Below, piece by piece: positions 39,139-48,455 of a stretch of 64,000 bases of DNA (position 1 is the stretch's first letter; every line of letters starts with the position of its first letter). The position numbers and the translations under genes were made by a program. The DNA is taken from NCBI GenBank assembly GCA_041906465.1, contig JAYRJE010000001.1, positions 487,145 to 551,144 on the forward strand, in the 5' to 3' direction. Source of the stretch: Didemnitutus sp041906465 (GTDB lineage: Bacteria; Verrucomicrobiota; Verrucomicrobiia; Opitutales; Opitutaceae). The notes beneath the pieces were generated by a model. It saw only the letters and a program-made list of their open reading frames with translations. It made no database searches and was not told the origin of the DNA.

Positions 39139-40571
39139 TGCGCGTTTATCCGTCCCGCTCCGAATTCCTCGCGCTGAGCGCGCAGGGCAACGTCATCCCG
39201 GTCGCCGCGGAACTGCTCGCGGACCTTGAGACGCCCGTCTCCGCGTTCGCGAAGCTCCGCGCGCACGGACCGGCGTTCTTGCTCGAATCCGTGGAAGGCG
39301 GCGAACACCTTTCGCGCTACAGCTTCGTCGGCTGCAACCCGCGCAAGATCATTGCCGCGAAAGCCGGCGACGGCGATCCGCTGCAGGAGCTCGAACGCGA
39401 GATGAAGCAGTATCGGCCGGTCGAACTGCCGGGTCTGCCGCCGTTCACCGGCGGCGCTGTCGGTTACCTTGGCTACGAATACATCCACGGCGTCGAACGC
39501 ACCGTGCCGCTCGCCGCACGCGACGATCTCGGTGTGCCCATGATGTGGTTCATGCTGTGCGATTCGATCGTGGCCTTCGACCGCGTCAAACAAGCGCTGC
39601 GGCTCATCGTCAACGCCCACATCGGCGGCGACGCCGGCGCCGCCTACGATGCGGCGGTCGCAGAAATTGAGCGCCTCCGCACCGTGCTGCGCCAGCCTTG
39701 CCCCATCGCCCCGGCCGAACTCGGCGAACTCGACGGAATCACCGTCCCGCCCGGTAACCATTCACAGGCGAGCTTCGAAAAGATGGTGGAGGACTCCAAG
39801 GAGTTCATCCGCGCCGGCGACATTTTCCAGATCGTGCTCTCGCAGCGCTTCAGCCGCGAGTTCCAGAAATCGCCGCTCGACCTTTACCGCGCACTGCGGA
39901 CGGTGAATCCGTCGCCTTACATGTTCATCCTCGAGACCGGCGACTTTGCACTCGTCGGTGCTTCGCCCGAGGTGCACGTGCGCCTGACTGGCCGACTCGC
40001 CGAGATCCGTCCCATCGCCGGCACGCGACCGCGCGGGAAGTCACAGGAAGAAGACGCAGCGCTCGAAAAGGACCTGCTCGCCGACGAAAAGGAAAAGGCC
40101 GAGCACCTCATGCTCGTCGATCTCGCCCGCAACGACTTCGGCCGCGTGTGCAGCTACGGCAGCGTGAAAGTCCCGGAGTTCATGACCATCGAGCGCTACT
40201 CCCATGTGATGCACATCGTGTCACAGGTGGAGGGACAACTTGCGCCAGAACGTTCCGCTTTCGACCTCATCCGTGCCACTTTTCCCGCCGGCACCGTCAG
40301 TGGCGCACCGAAAGTCCGGGCCATGCAGCTGATCGCCCAATTTGAAGGCACCCAGCGGGGCACTTACGCCGGCGCGCTCGGCTATTTCAGCTACAACGGC
40401 AATCTGGATTCCTGCATAACCCTCCGCACGGCATTACTTAAGGACGGTAAGGTTCACGTCCAGGCGGGCGCCGGTTTGGTGGCCGACTCGGTCCCGGCTA
40501 CGGAATATTTCGAGACCATTAATAAGGCTAGCGCCCTATTCAAAGCGATCGGTTTGGCTGAGAAGATGTGA
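39138..40571 (+). CDS. trpE: Anthranilate synthase component I
   Basis: A 477-residue chorismate-utilising enzyme for tryptophan synthesis. N-terminal regulatory part contains LLESVEGGEHLSRYSFVG (the LLES motif of feedback tryptophan binding), and the chorismate-binding domain contains DIFQIVLSQRF, GASPEVHVRL, PIAGTRPRG, HLMLVDLARNDFGRV and FPAGTVSGAPKVRAM. The ATG at 39138 overlaps the glmS stop. No trpG or other trp genes adjoin, so the operon is dispersed. Confidence 0.95.
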   Translation: MRVYPSRSEFLALSAQGNVIPVAAELLADLETPVSAFAKLRAHGPAFLLESVEGGEHLSRYSFVGCNPRKIIAAKAGDGDPLQELEREMKQYRPVELPGLPPFTGGAVGYLGYEYIHGVERTVPLAARDDLGVPMMWFMLCDSIVAFDRVKQALRLIVNAHIGGDAGAAYDAAVAEIERLRTVLRQPCPIAPAELGELDGITVPPGNHSQASFEKMVEDSKEFIRAGDIFQIVLSQRFSREFQKSPLDLYRALRTVNPSPYMFILETGDFALVGASPEVHVRLTGRLAEIRPIAGTRPRGKSQEEDAALEKDLLADEKEKAEHLMLVDLARNDFGRVCSYGSVKVPEFMTIERYSHVMHIVSQVEGQLAPERSAFDLIRATFPAGTVSGAPKVRAMQLIAQFEGTQRGTYAGALGYFSYNGNLDSCITLRTALLKDGKVHVQAGAGLVADSVPATEYFETINKASALFKAIGLAEKM

Positions 40572-40676
40572 CCATCCTGCATCCGAACGGCACAGATAGC
40601 CGTAATTCGGGTCAAACAGGACATCAGGGAATTTCCACGCAGTGTCCGGCATCTAATGTGCAGGACGTCGGTTGAA

Positions 40677-41804
40677 ATGACCACCGTGTCTCAATCTATC
40701 CACGCCATGCCACATCGCAAAAAGCTCCTCCGCGCTGCACCGGCTGCTGTCGAAGAAACCGCCCCCGCCCGCGCTCAACCTGTTTCCATCCCCACCGTCG
40801 ACGAAGGCCTCACCGTCCGCCCCGAAATCAAACCGGCGCCCACCGCGGCGCAGTCGGAGTTCGACAAGGCCTCCCCGGTCGACCGCCGCGACGAACGTTC
40901 GAATCTTCAGCTTTACCTGAATGAGATTCGTCAGACTCCCCTGCTCACCATCGAGGAGGAGATCAAGCTCGCCGCCCGCATCAAGCGCGGCGACAAGTCC
41001 GCGCGCGATCACATGATCAAGGCGAACCTCCGCCTCGTCGTGAAAATCGCCTACGACTACAAGGACATGGGCCTCCCGCTCATGGACCTGATCTCCGAAG
41101 GCAACCTCGGCCTCATCAAAGCCGTCGAACGCTTCGACCCCGCCAAGGGCGGCAAGCTCTCCACCTACGCCGCGTGGTGGATCAAGCAGTCGATGAAGCG
41201 CGCTCTCGCGAACCAGTCGAAGACCATCCGCCTGCCCGTTCACCTCGTCGACAAGATCGCCCGCATGCGCCGCACGATCGCCGCCCTGACGGACGAATTT
41301 GGCCGCGAACCCTCGAACGAGGAGATCGCTTACGAGATGCAGATGCCGATCAACAAGATCGCGCTGCTCAAGACCGTCAGCGTCCGCCCAGCGTCGCTCG
41401 ATGCGCCCGTCGGCGAAGACAGCGACTCGGCCACGCTCGGCGATCTCGTCGGCGACGACAGCGCCGCCGCGCCTGATGCCGATCTCGGCGAGCGCAACCT
41501 TCGCGAAAACCTCCGCAACATGGTCAACTCCCTCGACCCGCGCGAGGCCGCCATCATCAAGATGCGCTTCGGCCTCGACGGCGAGAAGGAGCTGACACTC
41601 GAGGAGGTCGGCAAGAAGTTCAAAGTCACGCGCGAGCGCATCCGCCAGCTCGAGTATCTCGCGCTCTCGAAGATTCGCCGCCAGATGGCGAAGCACGACA
41701 AGCAGCGCACCGCCGACGAAATCGAGCAGGAGACTCGCGCCGAGGAACGCGCCCAAACCATCCGCGACTACCTCGCGCGCAACGGCACCGACAGCAACAG
41801 CTGA
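40677..41804 (+). CDS. RNA polymerase sigma-70 factor, RpoD-like
   Basis: A 375-residue sigma factor lacking region 1.1. Region 1.2: SNLQLYLNEIRQTPLLT. Region 2: NLRLVVKIAYDYKDMGLPLMDLISEGN and KLSTYAAWWIKQSMKRAL, which binds the -10 element. Region 3 starts LPVHLVDKIARMRR. Region 4.2: TLEEVGKKFKVTRERIRQLE, the -35 recognition helix. The size and the near-consensus region 2 fit a primary or group 2 sigma factor. An Ala/Pro-rich N-terminal 60 residues is poorly conserved; an ATG at 40656 is an alternative start. A strong terminator follows. Confidence 0.9.
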   Translation: MTTVSQSIHAMPHRKKLLRAAPAAVEETAPARAQPVSIPTVDEGLTVRPEIKPAPTAAQSEFDKASPVDRRDERSNLQLYLNEIRQTPLLTIEEEIKLAARIKRGDKSARDHMIKANLRLVVKIAYDYKDMGLPLMDLISEGNLGLIKAVERFDPAKGGKLSTYAAWWIKQSMKRALANQSKTIRLPVHLVDKIARMRRTIAALTDEFGREPSNEEIAYEMQMPINKIALLKTVSVRPASLDAPVGEDSDSATLGDLVGDDSAAAPDADLGERNLRENLRNMVNSLDPREAAIIKMRFGLDGEKELTLEEVGKKFKVTRERIRQLEYLALSKIRRQMAKHDKQRTADEIEQETRAEERAQTIRDYLARNGTDSNS

Positions 41805-41836
41805 CCGCACGCCCGCTTTATCACGACTGCGTCCAA

Positions 41837-41864
41837 GGTGTCCCGTATCGCGGGGCGCCTTTTT
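41837..41864 (+). terminator. Terminator of the sigma factor gene
   Basis: GGTGTCCCG (41837-41845), loop TATCG, CGGGGCGCC (41851-41859) with two G-U pairs, followed by TTTTT. Confidence 0.85.
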
Positions 41865-42009
41865 GCTTATCCTCAGAATTGAGGAGCGTCATCACGGCAA
41901 ACCGCCCTTGCGGTCGAACAGTTCAACTCGCAACTTGCTCGTGCTCGTCGCGCGGTGCGGCATACGTGCGACGAGCTCGCTTCACCCCGTTTCCCCACCC
42001 CGTCCGCCC

Positions 42010-42960
42010 ATGATGCTTTCGCGCCTGCTCGCTTCCGCTGCGTTGTCGTTCACTCTCGTGGTCGTTTCCGCCCACGCCGCCGGCGAAAAAATCGCCGTGA
42101 TCCCGAAAGGCACGACGCACAGCTTCTGGAAATCCGTCGAAGCCGGCGCCCGCCAAGCCGGGAAGGAACTCGGCGTCGAAATTCTCTGGAAAGGCCCGCT
42201 CAAGGAAGACGACCGCGCGCAACAGATCGGCGTCGTTCAGCAATTCGTCGGCTCCAACGTCAACGCCATCGTCCTCGCCCCGCTCGACGACACCGCCCTG
42301 CGCACGCCAGTGAAAAGCGCCATGGATCGGAACATCCCGGTCGTGATCTTCGACTCCGGTCTGAAGGCCGAGCCCGGCAAGGACTTCGTGAGCTTCGTCG
42401 CCACCGACAACCACCTCGGCGGCAAGCTCGCCGGCGAAGAACTGGTCCGCCTGCTTGGCGGCAAAGGCAAAGTCGTGCTGCTGCGCTACTCTGAAGGCTC
42501 GGCCAGCACCGCCGCCCGCGAAGCCGGCTTCCTCGAGGTGCTGAAGGCGCATCCCGATATCCAGCTCCTCGTCGACAACCGCTACGCCGGCGCCACGATC
42601 TCCTCCGCCCAAGACGCCGCGATGAACCTCATCGACAAGATCCGCGAAGCCGATGGCGTCTTCGCCCCGAACGAGTCCAGCACGCAGGGTCTCCTGCTCG
42701 CGCTCCGCCAGACCGGACTCGCCGGGAAAAAGAAATTCGTCGGCTTCGACGCCACGCCCTTCCTCCTCGCGGCGCTCAAGAAAGGCGACATCCAGGCGCT
42801 CGTTGCGCAAAACCCGCAAAAGATGGGCTACCTCGGCGTCGCGACTGCCGTGCGCCACCTGCGCGGCGAAAAAGTCGATGCGATCGTCGACACCGGCTGC
42901 GTGCTCGTGACGCCGCAATCGATCAACACCCCGGACGTCCGCGCCGTTATCGGCAACTGA
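42010..42960 (+). CDS. Sugar ABC transporter periplasmic binding protein (RbsB-like)
   Basis: A 316-residue protein with a signal peptide (MMLSRLLASAALSFTLVVVSAHA) and the periplasmic-binding fold of the ribose/galactose cluster: KIAVIPKGTTHSFWKSVEAGA, VNAIVLAPLDDTAL, VVIFDSGL, GVFAPNESSTQG. Asp and Asn residues in these segments normally hold the sugar hydroxyls. First gene of the three-gene transporter; the ATP-binding gene starts 6 bases after its stop. Sugar specificity is unknown. The open frame from 41863 includes non-homologous leader. Confidence 0.9.
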   Translation: MMLSRLLASAALSFTLVVVSAHAAGEKIAVIPKGTTHSFWKSVEAGARQAGKELGVEILWKGPLKEDDRAQQIGVVQQFVGSNVNAIVLAPLDDTALRTPVKSAMDRNIPVVIFDSGLKAEPGKDFVSFVATDNHLGGKLAGEELVRLLGGKGKVVLLRYSEGSASTAAREAGFLEVLKAHPDIQLLVDNRYAGATISSAQDAAMNLIDKIREADGVFAPNESSTQGLLLALRQTGLAGKKKFVGFDATPFLLAALKKGDIQALVAQNPQKMGYLGVATAVRHLRGEKVDAIVDTGCVLVTPQSINTPDVRAVIGN

Positions 42961-42966
42961 CCGACC

Positions 42967-44454
42967 GTGTCCGGTCCGCGTCTCCGCCTTTCCGGGATCC
43001 GCAAGCGCTTCGGGGCCACGCTCGCGCTCGACGGCGTCGATCTCGAAATTCGCGCGGGTGAGATCCATGCCCTCGTCGGCGAAAACGGCGCCGGCAAGAG
43101 CACGCTAATGAAAGTTCTCTCCGGCGTGCACGCCCCCGACGCCGGCACACTCGAACTCGACGGCCAGCCCTTCGCCCCGCGCAATCCGCTGGAATCGCGC
43201 CGCGCCGGCGTCGCGATGGTGAACCAGGAGCTTGCGATCGCCCCACACCTGAGCGTCGTGGAAAACCTCGTGCTCGGCGCCGAGCCGCGCCGCGGCCTGT
43301 TCGTCCGCCACGCCGAGTCGCGTCGCATCGCCGCCGACGCGCTCGCCCAACTCGGCCGCCCGGATATCCCGCTCGACGCGCCCGCCGGGCGCCTGAGCGT
43401 GGCCGAGCAGCAACTCGTCGAGATCGGCCGCGCGCTCGCCCTCGGCTGCCGCGTCCTCGTGCTCGACGAGCCGACTTCGAGCCTCACGCAGGCCGACGCT
43501 CAGAAACTTTTCACGCTCGTCCGCCGTCTGCGCGATCAAGGCCAGTCGGCGATCTACATCTCGCATTTCCTCGAAGAGGTGCAGGCGCTCACGGATCGCT
43601 ACACCGTCCTGCGCGATGGTCGCTCCGTCGCGACCGGCGACACCGCTGACACCACCAAGGATCGCATTGCCGAGATGATGGTCGGCCGCAACGTCGACGA
43701 GCTCTACCAACGCTCCCCGCGCACGCCCGGTGCACCGGTGCTGGAATGCAGCTCGGTCGCCGGCGCACGCAAGCCGCGCCGCGCTTCGCTGACGCTGCGC
43801 GGCGGCGAAGTGCTCGGCCTCGCCGGTGTCGTCGGCGCCGGCCGCAGTGAATTACTGCGCACCATCTTCGCGCTCGATGCCGTGCGCAATGGCGAGATCC
43901 GCGTGGGCACCTACGTCGGCCCGAGTTCGCCGCTGCGCCGCTGGGAGCAGGGCCTCGGCTTCCTCTGCGAAGACCGCAAGGACGAGGGCCTCGCGCTCGA
44001 TCGCAGCCTCGAGGAAAACCTGACGCTGCCGCGCCTCAACCGCTTCATCCGTCCCGCCGCGCTCGCCGCCGAGACGCGCGAATGGATCTCGCGCCTGAGC
44101 GTGCGTTGCGCCGGCCCGCAGCAAAATGCCCGTCAACTCTCCGGCGGCAACCAGCAGAAGATCGCGCTGGGCCGCCTGCTCCGCAACGGCGCGGACGTGC
44201 TCCTGCTCGACGAGCCGACGCGCGGCGTCGACATCGGTGCGAAGCAGCAGATCTACCGCCTGATCGACGAACTCGCCTGCCAGGGCCGCGCCGTGCTCAT
44301 GGTGAGCTCCTACCTGCCCGAGTTGCTCGGCACGTGCGATCGCATTGCGGTGATGTGCCGCGGCGAACTCAGCCCGGCCCTGCCCGTCGCCGAGTGGACC
44401 GAACACAGCATCATGCTCGCCGCGACCGGCGCTTCCCTTTCCGAAAATGTCTGA
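42967..44454 (+). CDS. Sugar ABC transporter ATP-binding protein (RbsA-like)
   Basis: A 495-residue protein with two fused ATPase domains. First: Walker A GENGAGKST (about 38-46), signature LSVAEQQLVEIGRAL, Walker B VLVLDEPTSSL. Second: degenerate P-loop GVVGAGRSELL, signature LSGGNQQKIALGRLL, Walker B VLLLDEPTRGVD. Domain asymmetry is normal for RbsA/MglA proteins. The GTG start at 42967 is needed to include MSGPRLRLSGIRKRFG. It overlaps the permease gene by 8 bases. Confidence 0.93.
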   Translation: MSGPRLRLSGIRKRFGATLALDGVDLEIRAGEIHALVGENGAGKSTLMKVLSGVHAPDAGTLELDGQPFAPRNPLESRRAGVAMVNQELAIAPHLSVVENLVLGAEPRRGLFVRHAESRRIAADALAQLGRPDIPLDAPAGRLSVAEQQLVEIGRALALGCRVLVLDEPTSSLTQADAQKLFTLVRRLRDQGQSAIYISHFLEEVQALTDRYTVLRDGRSVATGDTADTTKDRIAEMMVGRNVDELYQRSPRTPGAPVLECSSVAGARKPRRASLTLRGGEVLGLAGVVGAGRSELLRTIFALDAVRNGEIRVGTYVGPSSPLRRWEQGLGFLCEDRKDEGLALDRSLEENLTLPRLNRFIRPAALAAETREWISRLSVRCAGPQQNARQLSGGNQQKIALGRLLRNGADVLLLDEPTRGVDIGAKQQIYRLIDELACQGRAVLMVSSYLPELLGTCDRIAVMCRGELSPALPVAEWTEHSIMLAATGASLSENV

Positions 44455-45421
44455 CGTCCCCGCCCCTTCCACCGCCAGCCTCGCCCGCCGCAGCCTCGTG
44501 AGCTTCGGTCCGTTCTTCGGCCTGCTGGCCGTGTGCATCCTGTTCGCCTCGCTGGAGTGGTCGACGTTCGCGACGTGGGACAATTTCGCGATCGTGCTTC
44601 AACAAACGGCCGTCATCGGCATCGCCGCGCTCGGCATGACGCTCGTGATCGTCGCGGGTGGCATCGATTTGTCCGTCGGTTCGATCATCGCGCTCGGCAC
44701 GATCGTGATCGCGCGGCTGCTGAACGCCGGTTGGAGCCCGCTGCTCGCCGCGCTCGGCGGCATTGCCGCGGCGACGGCGTGCGGTGCGTTTTCCGGCGCG
44801 TTGATCACGCGACTGCGGCTGCTGCCGTTCGTCGTCACGCTCGGCATGATGGGCGCACTGCGCGGCGCCGCGAAGGGCCTCGCGAACGAACAACCGATTT
44901 ACCCCGACGAGACTTGGCTGAATAAATTCATGCTCCTCGGCGACCGCGGCAGCTTGCCCGGTGGCGTGTGGCTGATGCTCGGCTTCGCGGTGATCGTGGC
45001 GCTGGCGCTGCGCTACACGCGCTTCGGCCGGCACGTGTTCGCCGTCGGATCGAACGAACTCACCGCGCGCCTCTGCGGCGTGCCGGTCGAGCGCGTGAAG
45101 GTGATCGTCTACGCGCTCGGCGGACTCTTCGCGGGACTCGGCGCGGTGCTGCAATTCTCCTATCTCACCGGCGGCGACCCGACGACGGCGGTGGGCCTCG
45201 AGTTGAACATCATCGCCGCCGTCGTGATCGGCGGCGCGAGCCTCTCCGGCGGCCAGGGCACGATCGTCGGCACGCTGATCGGCGCGCTCATCATGAGCGT
45301 AGTCGCGAACGGCTGCACGAAAGTCGGCCTGTCGAACTGGGTGCAGGAAATCGTGACCGGCGGCATCATCATCGCCGCCGTGCTGCTCGACTACTGGCGT
45401 CGGAGGACGACGGAGGAGTGA
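44447..45421 (+). CDS. Sugar ABC transporter permease (RbsC-like)
   Basis: A 324-residue inner-membrane permease with about 8-10 hydrophobic segments. Family motifs include GMTLVIVAGGIDLSVGSIIAL, RLRLLPFVVTLGMMGALRGAA, FAVGSNELTARLCGVPVERVK and VVIGGASLSGGQGTIVGTLIGA. It completes a ribose-type importer with the two preceding genes. The last residues (WRRRTTEE) are encoded by purine-rich DNA containing CGGAGGAC, a string shared with repeat arrays elsewhere in the window. Confidence 0.93.
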   Translation: MSDVPAPSTASLARRSLVSFGPFFGLLAVCILFASLEWSTFATWDNFAIVLQQTAVIGIAALGMTLVIVAGGIDLSVGSIIALGTIVIARLLNAGWSPLLAALGGIAAATACGAFSGALITRLRLLPFVVTLGMMGALRGAAKGLANEQPIYPDETWLNKFMLLGDRGSLPGGVWLMLGFAVIVALALRYTRFGRHVFAVGSNELTARLCGVPVERVKVIVYALGGLFAGLGAVLQFSYLTGGDPTTAVGLELNIIAAVVIGGASLSGGQGTIVGTLIGALIMSVVANGCTKVGLSNWVQEIVTGGIIIAAVLLDYWRRRTTEE

Positions 45422-45431
45422 CGAGCTTCTC

Positions 45432-45683
45432 ATGAGCGCGCCGGAGCCTTTCGTTGTGGGCCACCACTACCGCGTGAAAAAGACGGTCGATGACGGCTTT
45501 TCTTCGGTTCGCGAAGGACAAACGTTACGCTACATTTGCCGCGGATTTGCGGTCTACGACGAGACGTGGTGCTTCAACTTTCTGACTGCGGACGGGCAAC
45601 GCTTGTATTGGTGCCTGCACGAAACAGAGCCGGTCGAGCTGTGGCGTGACGTGTTCGAGGAAGCCGACGCCAGCGGCAACTAG
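45432..45683 (+). CDS. Small protein of unknown function
   Basis: An 83-residue protein, 10 bases after the permease gene, with ATG in good position. Compact and aromatic (YRVKKTVDDGFSSVREGQTLRY, YDETWCFNFLTADGQRLYWCLHE), suggestive of a small beta-sheet (SH3-like) domain. Two cysteines. I do not recognise it. Position suggests co-transcription with the sugar transporter, but function need not be related. Confidence 0.6.
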   Translation: MSAPEPFVVGHHYRVKKTVDDGFSSVREGQTLRYICRGFAVYDETWCFNFLTADGQRLYWCLHETEPVELWRDVFEEADASGN

Positions 45684-45706
45684 CCCGCATTCATCACATT
45701 CAATCT

Positions 45707-45785
45707 GTCATCGCGAGCCCGACGCAGTCGGGCGTGGCGATCCAGCAGCGCTGGATTGCTTCGTCGCCACGCTCCTCGCAATGAC
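45707..45785. repeat. Dispersed palindromic repeat (GTCATTGCGAGG...CAATCCAG type)
   Basis: Both ends are variants of GTCATYGCGAG in inverted orientation (45707 and 45785), and the centre ATCCAGC-AGC-GCTGGAT is a palindrome. The right arm, read on the minus strand, is the string GTCATTGCGAGGAGCG...GACGAAGCAATCCAG that I recall as a REP/MITE-like repeat in many bacterial genomes. The rest of 45786-45938 shows no gene. Confidence 0.65.
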
Positions 45786-45938
45786 CGAACGAGAATGTGG
45801 CGGACCAGATTTTGGATTGTCGCCGGCGCGTGCGATGGATGCGGATGCGCGCGCGCGGCACCGCTGGGGACAGCGGCGCCCACCTCGAAGCGGATAATCG
45901 GGCCGATTACTCCGCACCAGATCACAGCGTCGGGAATG

Positions 45939-45969
45939 AAAAAGGCGCCCGCGTTGCTGCGGGCGCCTT
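45939..45969 (-). terminator. Terminator of rpsA
   Basis: On the minus strand GGCGCCCGC (45967-45959), loop AGCAAC and GCGGGCGCC (45952-45944) form a 9-bp stem followed by TTTTTC. It lies 35 bases past the rpsA stop. Confidence 0.88.
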
Positions 45970-46004
45970 GAGAGTGTTTCGCGGGAAGCGCGAAGCGGAG
46001 GGCG

Positions 46005-47678
46005 TTATTCCTTCTTCGCGGCCTCGTCGAAGATGTCGCCGAGGTTCGTGAGGTCGGTGCCGCTGCTCTGCTTGGTGAACTGCTCGTAGGAAGCGGTCTC
46101 CTGCGCGAGCTGCTCGGCCGAGTAGTTGGCGGCCTTGATCGAGAGACCGATGCGGCGGCCTTCGCGGTCGATCTTGACGACGCGCGCGGTGACTTGCTGG
46201 CCGGGCTTGAGCTCGTCCTTCACCTTCTCGACGCGGTCTTCCTTGATCTGCGAGATGTGCACCATGCCGTCGATGCCGTCCTTGAGCTCCACGAAGGCGC
46301 CGAAGTTGGCGATCTTCGAGACGGTGCCCTGGACGACGTCGCCGATGCGGAAGTGCGCATCGATGTCGGTCCACGGATCGGTCATCAGCTGCTTCATGCC
46401 GAGGCTGATGCGCTGCTGGTTCGGATCGACGTCGAGCACGATGGCGTCGACTTCGTCGCCCTTCTTGAGGACTTCCGACGGGTGGTTGACCTTGCGGGTC
46501 CAGCTCATGTCGGAGACGTGGACCATGCCGTCGATGCCTTCCTCGAGTTCGATGAAGGCGCCGTAGGTGGTCATGTTGCGCACCTTGCCGCGGACGCGAG
46601 CGCCCACCGGGTAGTTGTGGCGGACCATGTCCCACGGGTTGGGCTCGAGCTGGCGGAGGCCGAGCGAGATCTTCTGCTCTTCCTTCTGGATGCCGAGGAC
46701 GACCGCATCGAGCTCCTGACCGACCTTGAGCAGTTCGGAGGGTTTGGTGATGCGCTTGGTCCAGGACATCTCGGTGATGTGGACGAGACCTTCGACGCCC
46801 GGCTCGAGTTCGATGAACGCGCCGTAGGGGACGAGGTTGACGACCTTGCCGCGGACCTTGGCACCGACCGGGAACTTGTGGTCGATGTTGTCCCACGGGT
46901 TGTTCTTGGTCTGCTTGAGGCCGAGGGAGACGCGCTCCTTCTCGCGGTTGATGTCGATGACCATGACCTCGATCTCCTCGCCCTGCTTGAGCATTTCGGA
47001 CGGGTGACCGATGCGGCCCCATGACATGTCGGTGATGTGGAGCAGGCCGTCCATGCCGTCGAGGTCGATGAACGCGCCGAAGTCGGTGATGTTCTTGACG
47101 ACGCCCTTGCGGACCTGGCCGGGCTGGAGCTTCTCGAGGAGGTCGCGGCGCTTTTGCTGGCGCTGCTCTTCGATGAGCTCGCGGCGGGAGAGAACGATGT
47201 TCTTCCGCTCGTGGTTAATTTTGAGGACCTTGAAGTCGTAGGTCTGGCCGAGATACTGATCGAGGTTCTTCGGCGGCTGGATGTCGATATGCGAGGCCGG
47301 GAGGAAGGAGTCCACGCCGATGGAGACGAGGAGGCCGCCCTTGACCTTGCCCTTCACGCGGCCCGAGACGATGGAGCCTTCGTTGCAGCGCGTGAGGATG
47401 TTTTCCCAGTTCTTCTTCTGCTGAGCCTTTTCGTAGGAGAGGACGGGATTGCCTTCCTTGTCCTCGAGTTTCTCGAGGAGGACTTCGATCGAGGAGCCGA
47501 CTTGCAGCTCGCCGAGGTCGAAGAATTCATTGGCCGGGATCGAGCCTTCGGCTTTGCCGCCGATATCGACGATAACTTCGTTGGCGCGGATTTCCGTGAT
47601 CGTGCCCGGGACCATCGTGCCTTCCTTCAACTTGTCGAAGGAGGATTGCTCGAGCAGCTGTTCCATTAACGAACTCAT
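46005..47678 (-). CDS. rpsA: 30S ribosomal protein S1
   Basis: A 557-residue RNA-binding protein with six S1 repeats, each with the pattern VxGxVxxxxxxGxFVxLxGxxGxxHxS (for example GMDGLLHITDMSWGR, GVEGLVHITEMSWTK, GIDGMVHVSDMSWTR, GIDGMVHISQIKED). It helps mRNA load onto the ribosome. Length equals E. coli S1 (557). The ATG at 47678 (MSSLMEQLLEQSSFDKL) is preferred; 249 upstream bases are an open frame without family similarity. Confidence 0.96.
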   Translation of the reverse strand: MSSLMEQLLEQSSFDKLKEGTMVPGTITEIRANEVIVDIGGKAEGSIPANEFFDLGELQVGSSIEVLLEKLEDKEGNPVLSYEKAQQKKNWENILTRCNEGSIVSGRVKGKVKGGLLVSIGVDSFLPASHIDIQPPKNLDQYLGQTYDFKVLKINHERKNIVLSRRELIEEQRQQKRRDLLEKLQPGQVRKGVVKNITDFGAFIDLDGMDGLLHITDMSWGRIGHPSEMLKQGEEIEVMVIDINREKERVSLGLKQTKNNPWDNIDHKFPVGAKVRGKVVNLVPYGAFIELEPGVEGLVHITEMSWTKRITKPSELLKVGQELDAVVLGIQKEEQKISLGLRQLEPNPWDMVRHNYPVGARVRGKVRNMTTYGAFIELEEGIDGMVHVSDMSWTRKVNHPSEVLKKGDEVDAIVLDVDPNQQRISLGMKQLMTDPWTDIDAHFRIGDVVQGTVSKIANFGAFVELKDGIDGMVHISQIKEDRVEKVKDELKPGQQVTARVVKIDREGRRIGLSIKAANYSAEQLAQETASYEQFTKQSSGTDLTNLGDIFDEAAKKE

Positions 47679-47929
47679 TTGACTGTGTGCCGAAGACGAA
47701 CGTCGCACTCCGACGCCGCGCGCCTTCCAGGCGGTGGACCCTTGCGGATCCGTGGGTTGATTGTTGCTAGCAAAGGCCGGTGGGAGTGCCGCGGCAGCAC
47801 CGGCTGTGACGAAGAACGCCGCGAAAGGGGACGAAAGTCCCGGAAGGTCCGCGGCCCGGCAAGCGGAAAAACTCGGGATTTGCAGATCGAAAGCCGAGGT
47901 GGTCGCCGTGGCCCCGCGACGGGCCAAAC
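47679..47929 (-). promoter_or_regulatory. rpsA leader region with hairpin
   Basis: About 250 bases between rpsA and the lipoprotein gene. A strong dyad lies at 47776-47804 (GCCGGTG/CACCGGC around TGCCGCGGCA, itself a palindrome). S1 represses its own translation through a folded leader in E. coli; the same may hold here (inference). I could not identify a promoter. Confidence 0.35.
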
Positions 47930-48409
47930 TCAGTTCTTTCGGCCGGCCGGCGCGGCCTTTTGCTCGGCCAAAACCTGCTGCAAGACAGCGAAATACGTCT
48001 CGTAGAACCCGTGCTCGCGCAGCGACCGCTCGTTCGGACCGCCGAGCCCTTGCGCCTCGACCTGCTCCGTGAGGCGCATGCTGACTTCGGATTCGGCCGG
48101 GCCGACGGAGGTGATTGTCACCTGCGCGACGAGCTGCCGCGAGTCGGCGAAGGCGACGCTGGTGTTGATGCGGCTCGCCGCCTCGACGCGGAGATCCGTG
48201 ACGGACGAGCGCGTGAGATTGAAATCGAGGCGCTTGAACGCGGCCTGCACGGCGTAGTAAACCGCACGCGACTCTCCTTCGATCGTCTGCGTCTTCGGCG
48301 GCACTTCGGTGAACCGGTCGCGCACGCGCGACTCGAGCGATTCACAGCCGGCGAGCAGGCCGACCAGCGCGACGAAGAAGAGGGCGAGCGAGGGTTTGAG
48401 CAGGTTCAT
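47930..48409 (-). CDS. Lipoprotein of unknown function
   Basis: A 159-residue protein with an export signal (MNLLKPSLALFFVALVG) and a lipobox LLAGC with the modified Cys at about residue 22. The mature part has a beta-alpha pattern (RAVYYAVQAAFKRLDFNLTRSS; VAQVTITSVGPAESEVSMRLTE) and ends basic. The repeated pattern of Ala, Val and charged residues resembles small outer-membrane or periplasmic proteins in Verrucomicrobia, but no named family is recognised. It would be a substrate for Lgt. Confidence 0.75.
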   Translation of the reverse strand: MNLLKPSLALFFVALVGLLAGCESLESRVRDRFTEVPPKTQTIEGESRAVYYAVQAAFKRLDFNLTRSSVTDLRVEAASRINTSVAFADSRQLVAQVTITSVGPAESEVSMRLTEQVEAQGLGGPNERSLREHGFYETYFAVLQQVLAEQKAAPAGRKN

Positions 48410-48455
48410 GCAGCGGTTCGACAGGTGCGGCGCGGCGTGGTGCCGCGCGCTCAGG

